Assembly (NCBI GenBank): GCA_002428365.1
Contig: DIVW01000023.1
Coordinates: 85,318-149,317, forward strand
DNA length: 64,000 bases
Origin: Propionibacteriaceae bacterium UBA6122
GTDB lineage: Bacteria > Actinomycetota > Actinomycetes > Propionibacteriales > Propionibacteriaceae
Reading direction: 5' to 3'
Shown: positions 31,279 through 39,692 of the stretch, in pieces
How the letters are laid out: each line of letters opens with the position of its first letter
How positions within the stretch are numbered: position 1 is the first letter of the stretch
The notes under the pieces: model-generated
The model's database searches: none
The model's input: only the letters and a program-made list of their open reading frames with translations
Told to the model about the DNA's origin: nothing
Translations under genes and position numbers: made by a program

Positions 31279-32238
31279 GTGAGCACCACTTCGTTGCCGG
31301 TCACCGGAGCTGATTCGCTGGGCTCTCCAAAGCCCCGGTCAGGCAAGCCGGCAGCGCGGCTGGCTGAGGCCCGCCGGGCGCTCGTACCGTACGGCTACCT
31401 CACGCCAACGATGGTGTTGCTGGTGGTCTTGATGGTGATCCCGATCGTGATGGTCATCGGCTACTCGCTGATGGACAACGTGATCATGAAGAAGAACCCC
31501 CAGTTCGTCGGGTTCAAGCACTACAGCGACATCCTGACCAGCGAGTCGTTCTGGACCGCAGTCACCAACACTCTCTTCTTTACCGGCGTCAGCGTGATCG
31601 CTCACCTGCTCATCGGTCTGGCCTTCGCGATGATGCTAAACACCGGGCTGATCGGCACCCGCACCAAGGCCATCTTTCGCACCATCTACGTGCTGCCCTG
31701 GTTGTTCACCGTGGCGATCATCGCCGTGCTGTGGCGCCTACTGCTGGAGCCCAACGGCGTCGTCAACTTCCTGCTGACCGCCAGCCACCTCACTGGCACC
31801 GAAGTCGAATGGCTGTCCTCGCCGGAGACCGCGCTCTTCGCGGTCACCTTCATCAACATCTGGGCGGGCTACCCCTTCTACATGACCAGTCTGCTGGCCG
31901 GGCTGCAGGGCATTCCGGCCGACTACTACGAGGCGGCGCAAGTGGACGGGGCCAACGCCTGGCAGCGCTTCACCGCCATCACCATTCCCCAACTCAAGCC
32001 GATCATCATCTCGATGGCCCTGCTGGACTTCATCTGGACCACCCAGCAGTTCGCGCTGATCTGGATGACCACCGGCGGCGGCCCGCTGGGAACCACCGAG
32101 ATGCTGAGCACGTTCACCTACAAGCTGGCCTTCAGCAAGTACCAATTCGGGACGGCCTCAGCGTCCGCGGTGATCGTGCTGGTCATCTCGATGGTGCTCG
32201 CCTTCTTCTACGTCCGAGCGCAGAAGGCGAGGGACTGA
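31279..32238 (+). CDS. ABC sugar permease (MalF-like)
   Basis: A 319-residue permease with about six membrane segments and the EAA loop YYEAAQVDGANAWQRFTAIT, which docks the ATPase. I chose the GTG at 31279, preceded by AAAGGAGGCAGCG; the upstream part of the longer frame overlaps the binding-protein gene and hairpin. It pairs with the permease at 32240. Confidence 0.92.
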   Translation: MSTTSLPVTGADSLGSPKPRSGKPAARLAEARRALVPYGYLTPTMVLLVVLMVIPIVMVIGYSLMDNVIMKKNPQFVGFKHYSDILTSESFWTAVTNTLFFTGVSVIAHLLIGLAFAMMLNTGLIGTRTKAIFRTIYVLPWLFTVAIIAVLWRLLLEPNGVVNFLLTASHLTGTEVEWLSSPETALFAVTFINIWAGYPFYMTSLLAGLQGIPADYYEAAQVDGANAWQRFTAITIPQLKPIIISMALLDFIWTTQQFALIWMTTGGGPLGTTEMLSTFTYKLAFSKYQFGTASASAVIVLVISMVLAFFYVRAQKARD

Positions 32239-32239
32239 T

Positions 32240-33079
32240 ATGGACCGCAAGCTTCGTCGCCTGCTAGGCAAGATCGCCGTGCTGATCGCCTTGGTGATCG
32301 GTGCCCTCTTCGCCGGGCTGCCGGTGCTGTGGATGCTGTCGAGCTCGTTCAAACTGAACACCGACATCTTCGCCTACCCGCCGCAGCTGATTCCGCCGAA
32401 CCCAACTCTTGAGGCTTACACCGCGATCTTCACCGACCCGGTCAAGGTGCGCTTCTTCCTCAACAGCTACTTCATTTCGCTGTCGGTGACGGTGCTCACC
32501 CTGCTGGTGGCCGTCCTGGCCGCGTACGCCCTGAGCCGGTTTGAGTTCCCGTTCAAGCGGGTGCTCAACGTGGTGATCATCAGCGTCCAGGCCGTCCCGC
32601 CGATCACGCTGTTGATTCCCTACTTCGGGCTCATCATGTTCCTCGGGCTGTATAACACCTACCCAGGGCTGATTCTCACCTACATGGTGTTCACCCTGCC
32701 CTACGCGATCATCATGATGACCGGCTACTTCAACACCCTGCCCCGTGAGCTGGATGAGGCAGTGAAGGTGGACGGCGGCAGTTCCTGGACCGCACTGTGG
32801 CGAGTGCTGGTGCCGATCTCGGTGCCCGGCCTGGTCTCAGTTGGCATCTACACCTTCATGATCGCCTGGAACGAATACCTGTTCGCTCTGACCCTGACCA
32901 AGACCCCGGAGATGCGGACGGTCCCGATCGGCATTCAGCTACTGATGGGCCAGCACTCCTATGAGTGGAACCAAATGATGTCGATGTCGATCCTGGGCTG
33001 CATCCCGATCTTGCTGCTGTTCCTGTTCTTCCAGCGCTACTTCATCGGTGGCATGACCGCCGGCGCAGTGAAGAACTGA
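32240..33079 (+). CDS. ABC sugar permease (MalG-like)
   Basis: A 279-residue permease with about six membrane segments and the EAA loop DEAVKVDGGSSWTALWRVLV. It starts one base after the first permease's stop. No ATPase gene is in this locus, so the importer probably borrows a shared sugar ATPase of the MsiK type encoded elsewhere. Confidence 0.93.
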   Translation: MDRKLRRLLGKIAVLIALVIGALFAGLPVLWMLSSSFKLNTDIFAYPPQLIPPNPTLEAYTAIFTDPVKVRFFLNSYFISLSVTVLTLLVAVLAAYALSRFEFPFKRVLNVVIISVQAVPPITLLIPYFGLIMFLGLYNTYPGLILTYMVFTLPYAIIMMTGYFNTLPRELDEAVKVDGGSSWTALWRVLVPISVPGLVSVGIYTFMIAWNEYLFALTLTKTPEMRTVPIGIQLLMGQHSYEWNQMMSMSILGCIPILLLFLFFQRYFIGGMTAGAVKN

Positions 33080-33116
33080 CCCCATAGACCCACCAACAAA
33101 ATTCAAGGAGAATGAC

Positions 33117-33983
33117 ATGCTTACCAGCGGTGACGGCGTACTGAAGGTCGCCAATGAGGCGGGCTTCGCCGTACCGGCGTTCAACATCAGCGACTATGCG
33201 ATGTTCGCGGGGATCTCTGATCTCTGCGAGGAGTTGCAGGCGCCGTGGATCGTCGCTATTCATCCCGACGAATACGCCCATGTCGGCCCCGATTTCATCA
33301 AGGCCGTCGTCGCCCGGGCGCACCGTTCGTCGGTGCCGATGGCGATCCATCTCGATCACGGTGGCAGCTACGAGCAGGTGATCACCTCCATCCAAAATGG
33401 CTTCACCTCGGTGATGATCGACGCCTCGACCAAGCCGTTCGCCGAGAACGTCGCGATCACCAAGAAGGTCGTCGAGGCCGCCCACGCAGTCGGGCTATCG
33501 GTTGAGGCCGAGCTCGGCACCATCGGGGCCAACGACTCCTACGGCGAGTCCGGGGCGACCGTGGTGATTCACACCAAGCCCGAGGATGCGGTGAAGTTCG
33601 TCGAGGAGACCGGCGTGGACAGCCTGGCGATCGCCATCGGCACCTTCCACGGCCTCTACCCTGCAGGTATGAAGCCGGAGCTGAAGCTCGAACTGCTAAA
33701 GGAGATCAAGTCGGTCGTGTCGATCCCGCTGGTGTTGCACGGCGGTTCGAACAACCCCGATACCGAAATCGGCATTGCGGCCCACACCGGCATCAGCAAG
33801 ATCAACATCTCCTCCGACATCAAGGTGGCCTACCACGCCAAGATGCGCGAAGTGCTCGGCGATGATCCCAAGCTGCGCGAGCCGCTGATGATCCAGCCAG
33901 CCTGTGTCGAGGCAATGAATGTGGTGGCCGCGCACAAGATCAACCTGTTCGGCGCTGCGGGCAAGGCCGCTCTCTACCGCTGA
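33117..33983 (+). CDS. Class II ketose-bisphosphate aldolase
   Basis: A 288-residue class II (zinc) aldolase of the fructose/tagatose-bisphosphate family. It has AIHLDHGG near residue 78 (catalytic Asp and zinc His), EAELGTIG in the middle, a second zinc His region at LVLHGGSN, and the NISSD phosphate-binding segment. It should split a ketose 1,(6)-bisphosphate to dihydroxyacetone phosphate and an aldehyde. The ATG has AAGGAG upstream. Next to a sugar kinase and importer, it is likely specific for this pathway and not the glycolytic aldolase. Confidence 0.9.
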   Translation: MLTSGDGVLKVANEAGFAVPAFNISDYAMFAGISDLCEELQAPWIVAIHPDEYAHVGPDFIKAVVARAHRSSVPMAIHLDHGGSYEQVITSIQNGFTSVMIDASTKPFAENVAITKKVVEAAHAVGLSVEAELGTIGANDSYGESGATVVIHTKPEDAVKFVEETGVDSLAIAIGTFHGLYPAGMKPELKLELLKEIKSVVSIPLVLHGGSNNPDTEIGIAAHTGISKINISSDIKVAYHAKMREVLGDDPKLREPLMIQPACVEAMNVVAAHKINLFGAAGKAALYR

Positions 33984-34003
33984 AAGTTGGGAGTTCAGCC
34001 CAG

Positions 34004-35191
34004 ATGACCCATCAACTCGTCCTCGGTTTGGGTGGCTGCGTCGACTTCGAGATCGCCTGGGATTCAGGGGTTCTGGAAGACCTCGCTCGGCAGTACCGCA
34101 TCGGTATCGCCGAGCTCGATGTGGCCGTCCCGATCCGGGACGAGCGGTCACTGGTCTGCTCGATTCTGGCCTTCGTGCACAAAGGCAGCGGCGGGGAGCG
34201 GTTTATCGAGACCTCCCAGCTGGCCATCGATTTTGCCGACCGTTTCGCCGTCCGGACGAGCCTGGGTGGCACCTGCGTCCGGGCGGCGATGGCCATCGCC
34301 AAGCTGGGGGTGCCCAGCCTGGTGCACCTGGTCAGCATTGACGACAATGTGCGCCGGCTACTGCCTCCGCAGGTGGACTACCTGTGCAGTGCCAGCGCCG
34401 ACAGCCTGGATCCGCATCTGATCGTCCAGTATCCGGCCGGCGCTGTGGTGCGGTTGGACGACGGCGAGGTGCGCTCGGAGCACCCCAACCGGATCATCTA
34501 CGTCAACGATCCACCAAACCGCGATTTGGTGCTCAGCCCGGAGTTGCCCGCTGCCCTCACTGACGTGCGGGCCTTCCTGCCGGCCGGTTTCAACGTGATG
34601 CGCGACCCGGCCCTGCTGCGTCAGCGCTTGGGACTCCTGCAAGCTGCGATGCGTCGACTGCCCCCGCAAGCGGTGGTCTTCTACGAGGACGCTGGGTTTC
34701 ATGATGATGCGCTGCGGGCCATCGTCAGCCGGGAGTTCAGCGGCCGCATCGACGTCCACAGTCTGAACGAGGACGAACTGCAGACCTACCTTGGTCGCGC
34801 GATTGACCTGCTGGACGTGGCCGAGGTGAAGCTGGCCCTGGCCGACTTCTACCACCGCTTTTCGATCGCCCCGACCGTGGTCGTGCACACCAAATACTGG
34901 GCGCTGGCCTTCGGTAAACAGCCCAGCCGCTATGCCGACGGACTGACCGGCGGGGCGGAGTTGGCTGGCGTCCGGTATCGCAATGGCGACGACTTCACCG
35001 TTGCAGATCTGGAGGAGGTGCGCGCGCTTCCGCCGCATCCGGGCGGCCTTCGCTTCGCCGAGGCAATCACCGCCGAGCTAGGTGATTCGGTGTACTGCGT
35101 CCCCTCGAAGCTGATCGAAACTGCCAGCCCCACCACGATCGGTCTGGGCGACACCTTCGTCGGCGGCTTCCTGGCCGCGCTGCTGTCCTGA
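34004..35191 (+). CDS. ADP-dependent glucokinase/phosphofructokinase family kinase
   Basis: A 395-residue kinase with the fold and motifs of the ADP-dependent glucokinase/phosphofructokinase family: GLGGCVD at the N-terminus, RTSLGGTCVRAA for the sugar site, and the catalytic GLGDTFVGGF near residue 380. It probably phosphorylates a sugar or sugar phosphate so that the aldolase next door can cleave it. Whether it uses ADP or ATP cannot be judged by eye. It is 20 bases after the aldolase gene and ends at a short repeat element. Confidence 0.82.
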   Translation: MTHQLVLGLGGCVDFEIAWDSGVLEDLARQYRIGIAELDVAVPIRDERSLVCSILAFVHKGSGGERFIETSQLAIDFADRFAVRTSLGGTCVRAAMAIAKLGVPSLVHLVSIDDNVRRLLPPQVDYLCSASADSLDPHLIVQYPAGAVVRLDDGEVRSEHPNRIIYVNDPPNRDLVLSPELPAALTDVRAFLPAGFNVMRDPALLRQRLGLLQAAMRRLPPQAVVFYEDAGFHDDALRAIVSREFSGRIDVHSLNEDELQTYLGRAIDLLDVAEVKLALADFYHRFSIAPTVVVHTKYWALAFGKQPSRYADGLTGGAELAGVRYRNGDDFTVADLEEVRALPPHPGGLRFAEAITAELGDSVYCVPSKLIETASPTTIGLGDTFVGGFLAALLS

Positions 35192-35256
35192 GCTGCTCAT
35201 ATTGGGGACGGTTCCATTTAGCGCAGTCCTGAGCTGCTCATATTGGAACCGTCCCC
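35185..35256 (+). repeat. Intergenic repeat: 21-bp direct copies with an inverted GGGGACGGTTCCA pair
   Basis: GTCCTGAGCTGCTCATATTGG occurs at 35185-35205 and again at 35226-35246 (period 41); the first copy includes the kinase stop codon. GGGGACGGTTCCA (35204-35216) is inverted as TGGAACCGTCCCC (35244-35256), so the region can fold as a 13-bp stem. It may be a terminator-like structure or one copy of a dispersed palindromic repeat. Confidence 0.8.
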
Positions 35257-35353
35257 GTTTGGAGCAGCTGGGGGGACGGACGAGGCTGCCGGTGTTCGGC
35301 CAGCTGATTTGGGATACTCGCGGCTAGGCGGTACCAACCGGGGAGCAGGTTAG

Positions 35354-36478
35354 ATGCGGATCGTGGTGGCACCCGACTCGTTCAAGGAGTCGCTGACGGC
35401 AAGCGCGGCTGCGGCCGCGATGGCCGAGGGTGTGGCCCGGGCGTGGCCAGCGGCGCAGTGCGTCCAGGTGCCGTTGGCTGACGGCGGTGAGGGCACTTTG
35501 GCGGTGCTGGCCGACGCGTTCGGCGCGCAGCTGCGCACCATAGCCACCACTGATCCGCTGGGACGTCCGGTGCTCGCCCGCTACGGACTGGCCGGGGACG
35601 TGGCGATCATCGAAGTCGCCACCGCCATTGGCCTGGAGTTGATCGCACCTGAGCTGCGCGACATCGAAAAGGCCACCACTGTCGGGGTGGCCGCACTCCT
35701 CACCGCGGCCCTTGATGCTGGCGCGACTCGGCTGATCGTCGGTATCGGCGGCACGGCTACCTGCGACGGCGGTGCCGGGCTGCTGGCCGGTTTGGGTGCC
35801 CGGCTGCTCGACGCGGACGGCGCCGAAGTGCCGCCCACTCCGGCCGGGCTGGCTCGGCTGGCTCGAGTCGAACTAGCTGGCCTGGAACCACGCCTGGCCG
35901 AGGTGGGGATCGAGATCGCCAGCGATGTGACCAATCCACTGCTCGGCCCCTTGGGCGCCGCCGCGGTGTTCGCCCCGCAGAAGGGAGCCAAGCCCGACCA
36001 GCTGCCGCTACTGGAGAACTCGCTGAGTCGCCTGGCCGAGGCCTTGGTGGCAGCTGGCGCCGCCGACGTCCGGGATACCCCCGGAGCAGGCGCGGCCGGT
36101 GGTCTGGGGGCGGCCCTATTAGCCGTCGGCGGGCGATTGCGAAGTGGGGTGGGGCTGGTCGCTGAGGCGGTTGGTTTGGCCGAGCAGATCGCCGGGGCCG
36201 ACCTGGTGCTCACCGGCGAAGGAGCCCTGGACGCCCAAACCCGTTCGGGCAAGGTGGTGGCCGGAGTGGTGGCGGTGGCAGCCCGGTATCGAGTGCCGGT
36301 TATCGCCTTCGCTGGGCGGATTCCTGATCCAAAAGTGATCGGGGCCCTCGGCCTGGCCGGTGCGGTGGCGATCACCACCCCGGAGTTGTCGTTCGCCCAG
36401 GCCGTCGAGCAGGCGCCGGAGCTACTAAGTGCTGCCGTGGCGGACACTTTGGCCGCCTGGCCGAAGGGGCCAGCGTAG
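35354..36478 (+). CDS. Glycerate kinase
   Basis: A 374-residue kinase of the GarK/GlxK family: starts MRIVVAPDSFKESLTA, then PLADGGEGTLAVLADA, GATRLIVGIGGTATCDGGAG and the C-terminal GEGALDAQTRSGKV motif. It phosphorylates D-glycerate with ATP. It could use glycerate made from the aldehyde released by the aldolase upstream, but a separate promoter and an intervening repeat leave the link unproven. Confidence 0.93.
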   Translation: MRIVVAPDSFKESLTASAAAAAMAEGVARAWPAAQCVQVPLADGGEGTLAVLADAFGAQLRTIATTDPLGRPVLARYGLAGDVAIIEVATAIGLELIAPELRDIEKATTVGVAALLTAALDAGATRLIVGIGGTATCDGGAGLLAGLGARLLDADGAEVPPTPAGLARLARVELAGLEPRLAEVGIEIASDVTNPLLGPLGAAAVFAPQKGAKPDQLPLLENSLSRLAEALVAAGAADVRDTPGAGAAGGLGAALLAVGGRLRSGVGLVAEAVGLAEQIAGADLVLTGEGALDAQTRSGKVVAGVVAVAARYRVPVIAFAGRIPDPKVIGALGLAGAVAITTPELSFAQAVEQAPELLSAAVADTLAAWPKGPA

Positions 36479-36488
36479 GCTCACTGCC

Positions 36489-36701
36489 ATGCGGAATCCG
36501 TTGGTGCAGGCCTGGCTCTACATCGGTGTTGGGGTGGTCGGCATAGTCGCCGCCAGCGTCTACCTCTACCTCGACGCGGCCAACCCCGACTCCAGTTGGG
36601 CAACCTTCGACTGGCTGCTGTTGGGCCTTGGGGCGTTCGGGGTGTTTCAGGGCGTCAAGGCCCTCTACAAACTGAACAAGGAGAAGCCACCTCGGCAGTA
36701 G
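36489..36701 (+). CDS. Small two-segment membrane protein
   Basis: A 70-residue protein with two membrane segments (about 8-27 and 41-58) and a basic tail. I do not recognise a family. It starts 10 bases after the glycerate kinase stop and may be cotranscribed. A longer frame from 36429 overlaps the kinase gene. Confidence 0.6.
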   Translation: MRNPLVQAWLYIGVGVVGIVAASVYLYLDAANPDSSWATFDWLLLGLGAFGVFQGVKALYKLNKEKPPRQ

Positions 36702-36785
36702 GAAAGCTAAGAAAATCCCAAAAGGAGAACGCCGTTCTCGAAAAGAGTGCATACTGGTGCTCTGTACACGGCGAGGGAGCAGCGC

Positions 36786-38813
36786 ATGACCGAGCAATCC
36801 GACCGAATTCGTCGGCTTCAAGCCGATCTGGTCGACCTCTCTGGACGCTTGAACACGCTTGCCAGTGACTTCCAACAGCTCGCAGCGGTGCTGCCAGCTG
36901 AGCTGAAGGCTGGCACGGACGCCACCGCGGCCCGGCCCGTCGGTGCTCCAGTTACACAGCAGTCGCGGGTGCCGGCCCCTCCGGCGCCACCGGCCCCACC
37001 GCCGGTCTACGCCGCGCGCTCGTTTGCGCCGCCGCCACCACCTCCGCCGCCGTATGTCGCCGCGCGACCGCAGGCGCCCGCACCGGCTCGTCCCGTTCCG
37101 ATGCGGCCACCCGTACCGCCGCGCAAGCCACGCCGCGAGATCAACATCGCCGAGATCTTCTCCGTCGTCGGTTCGGCCATCACCCTGCTCGGCGTGGCCT
37201 TCGTGCTACTGCTGCCCGCCGACGGCTTCCTCGGCCAAGACGCGCGGGCCGCGATCGGCCTGGGGCTGGCCGTGGCCGCCGTGTTGGTCGCGGTGGTTCA
37301 GCACCGCAAGGAGCCGGGAAATATCGGCTCCCAGGCGTTGATGGCTACCGGCGTCGCCTCGGCCTTCCTCACGGTCTTTGCACTGTCGGCGCTGTTCCGC
37401 GGGCTGGACGGACGTCCGCTGCTGCCGGAGCTGGCCGGGATCGGTGCCGCCGGGCTGATCAGCCTCGGCGGGGTCGCGGTGGCCCGCTGGTGGCGCAGCC
37501 AATGGCTGGCGGTGCTGGCCGTGCTCGGCAGCCTGGTGCTGGCGCCCTATTTGGGTGGCAACAGTGCGCTGTGGCCGATGGCCTTCATGTTGGTGATGAC
37601 GCTGGCCACTGCCGCCTTCCAGCACAAACTCGATTGGGTGGGCCTGCTGCTCGCCCGGGTGGTGCCAACGGCGCTCTACTTCTCCTGGGTGCTACTGCCC
37701 TTCGAACATGTGCCGATGGTCAACCCGCTGATCGGTCTCGGCCTTGCCTTCGTGCTGGCCGCTGGCGGCCTTGGCATTGCCGTCCTGCATCAACACGGCA
37801 GCGCCACGATGCGGGCAGTGGCGGTGGGCTCCCTAGTGGCGCTGGCTGCGCCAATGATGTTGGCGATCTGGCTACCCGACCGGCTGCTCTCAGTCGCGCT
37901 GATTGCGGTGCTGGGCCTGATCCTGGCCGCTGCCGGGCTGATTCCGGTGGTGTTCGCAAATCAGGTGCGGGCCGCAGCGGTGCCGTTGGGCGCCAGCTTC
38001 ATCGCCTTGGCAGTGGTGCGCTTCACCGATGGCGACTATCTGGGCTACCTCTTCTTCGCCATGGCCGCGGCCTACTTCGCGATCGCTGCCAGCACCCGCT
38101 TCCGGCCGGTAATGGTGGTGGCCGCAGTGTTGGCCACGATCGGGGTCTGGGTCTGGCTGCCAGTCACTGTCGCAGCTTTCGCTCCGCGGACCGAGCTGGG
38201 CGTGGAGCAGACCGCTGAATCGGTGCTCGGTCTGATCGCGACTCTGTTGGCCGTCCGGGCGCTGCGGGCGTTCCGCAACGAGTGGGGCCCTGGGCTCACC
38301 TACGTTAGTTGGGCGGCCTCGGTGGGCTTTGGCTCGCTGGCTGTGATTACCGGTGGTTCGGTGATCGGCACCCGCCTGGGCGATGTGTATTCGGGCTTCC
38401 AGACCGCGCACGCACTGGTTACGGTGGCCTGGCTGCTGCTGAGCGTGCTGCTGCTGCGGCGCGGGCTGCGGCGTGACCCCGACTCCGTGGTGGCGGTGCG
38501 GCTGGCGATCGCTTTGGCGGTGGCCGCGGTGGCCAAGCTGTTCTTGTTCGACCTGAGCACCCTGCCCGACCTCGTCCGCGCCCTGGCCTTCCTGGCCGTC
38601 GGTGTGCTGATGCTGATTATCGGCACGTGGTACCACAAGCAGCTGGAAAAGGGACGCCGGACGCCGCCCGCGCCGGTCTCACCGAGCCCTGCGCCGAGCC
38701 CTGCGCCAGCCGCGCCCGGTCCAGCGCCGGTGCCAGCCGAGCCGAAGCCCACCGAGCTGGTGACCACGGTGGGGTCCGCAACTCCAGACGCTGCCGACCG
38801 TAAAGAAACCTGA
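36786..38813 (+). CDS. DUF2339 family membrane protein
   Basis: A 675-residue protein. An N-terminal coiled-coil-like stretch (about 1-40) is followed by a Pro-rich linker (about 55-115) and then about 18-20 hydrophobic segments typical of DUF2339. It ends in a Pro/Ala-rich tail. I chose the ATG at 36786 with GAGGGAGC upstream. The function of the family is unknown. It lies just upstream of the phospho-signalling cluster but is separated by about 85 bases. Confidence 0.82.
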   Translation: MTEQSDRIRRLQADLVDLSGRLNTLASDFQQLAAVLPAELKAGTDATAARPVGAPVTQQSRVPAPPAPPAPPPVYAARSFAPPPPPPPPYVAARPQAPAPARPVPMRPPVPPRKPRREINIAEIFSVVGSAITLLGVAFVLLLPADGFLGQDARAAIGLGLAVAAVLVAVVQHRKEPGNIGSQALMATGVASAFLTVFALSALFRGLDGRPLLPELAGIGAAGLISLGGVAVARWWRSQWLAVLAVLGSLVLAPYLGGNSALWPMAFMLVMTLATAAFQHKLDWVGLLLARVVPTALYFSWVLLPFEHVPMVNPLIGLGLAFVLAAGGLGIAVLHQHGSATMRAVAVGSLVALAAPMMLAIWLPDRLLSVALIAVLGLILAAAGLIPVVFANQVRAAAVPLGASFIALAVVRFTDGDYLGYLFFAMAAAYFAIAASTRFRPVMVVAAVLATIGVWVWLPVTVAAFAPRTELGVEQTAESVLGLIATLLAVRALRAFRNEWGPGLTYVSWAASVGFGSLAVITGGSVIGTRLGDVYSGFQTAHALVTVAWLLLSVLLLRRGLRRDPDSVVAVRLAIALAVAAVAKLFLFDLSTLPDLVRALAFLAVGVLMLIIGTWYHKQLEKGRRTPPAPVSPSPAPSPAPAAPGPAPVPAEPKPTELVTTVGSATPDAADRKET

Positions 38814-38900
38814 CGCGCCGGGTTGGTTAGCATGTGGGTGCCCCAACCGGATCGGTCTGCCGATCAACGGGCGGCAAATGGGGCATTTAGGAGCGTGGCT

Positions 38901-39692
38901 GTGATTGGGGTCTCGGTCGGTGCCTGCACCGATGTTGGTGCCGTTCGATCGCTCAACGAGGATCGCTATTACGTCGGCACCTACATTTGGGTGGTCGCCG
39001 ACGGAATGGGCGGTCACGCGGCCGGTGAAATTGCCAGCGAGATCGTGGTTGGCCAATTGCGCGAACTCGATTACGACCATCTGGAACGCCAAGCCGTCCT
39101 CGATTCGCTGTTGGCGGCTAACACTGCCGTGCTTGATTACGGATACCAGCATCCCGAGGCTCGCGGGCTGGGCTCCACGGTCACCGGCCTGGCCCGGATC
39201 GATATCGGTGGGGCTGAGCATTGGGCGGTGTTCAATGTCGGCGACTCGCGGGTCTATCGCTCCTACCAGGGCGTGCTTTCGCGGGCCACCTTGGACCACT
39301 CCGAGGTTGAAGAGCTGATCTTGCAGGGGGTGATCACCCCCGAACAGGCTCGCCTGCACAGCTCGCGCAGCGTCGTCACCCGCTCGATCGGCACCGATCC
39401 GGCACCTCAGGTAGATCTGTGGGTGCTGCCGCAAACCCCAGGGGAGCGCTTCGTGATCTGCTCTGACGGGCTGACCGCCGAGCTTTCCGATGACGCGATC
39501 GCCGCCATTCTTGACCGCTGCCACGACAGCGAGGTGGCCGCCCGCAGCCTGGTGGACGCCGCCTGGGAGGCAGGCGGTAGTGACAACATCTCGGTGCTGA
39601 TCGTGGACGTGGCCGCCGATCCAGCCGATTCCGACGTCGAGGAGATCACCAATCCGCGGTCGAGTCTGCGAGCGGAAGCGAGGCCGCAATGA
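38901..39692 (+). CDS. PP2C-family Ser/Thr protein phosphatase
   Basis: A 263-residue PP2C phosphatase with the metal-binding motifs in order: SLNEDRYYV, VVADGMGGHAAG, LGSTVTGL, NVGDSRVYR, VICSDGLTAEL and GSDNISVLIV. It removes phosphate from Ser/Thr on kinase targets. I chose the GTG at 38901 with AGGAG 7 bases upstream. It overlaps the FHA gene by ATGA and is the natural counterpart of the kinase at 41128. Confidence 0.92.
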   Translation: MIGVSVGACTDVGAVRSLNEDRYYVGTYIWVVADGMGGHAAGEIASEIVVGQLRELDYDHLERQAVLDSLLAANTAVLDYGYQHPEARGLGSTVTGLARIDIGGAEHWAVFNVGDSRVYRSYQGVLSRATLDHSEVEELILQGVITPEQARLHSSRSVVTRSIGTDPAPQVDLWVLPQTPGERFVICSDGLTAELSDDAIAAILDRCHDSEVAARSLVDAAWEAGGSDNISVLIVDVAADPADSDVEEITNPRSSLRAEARPQ

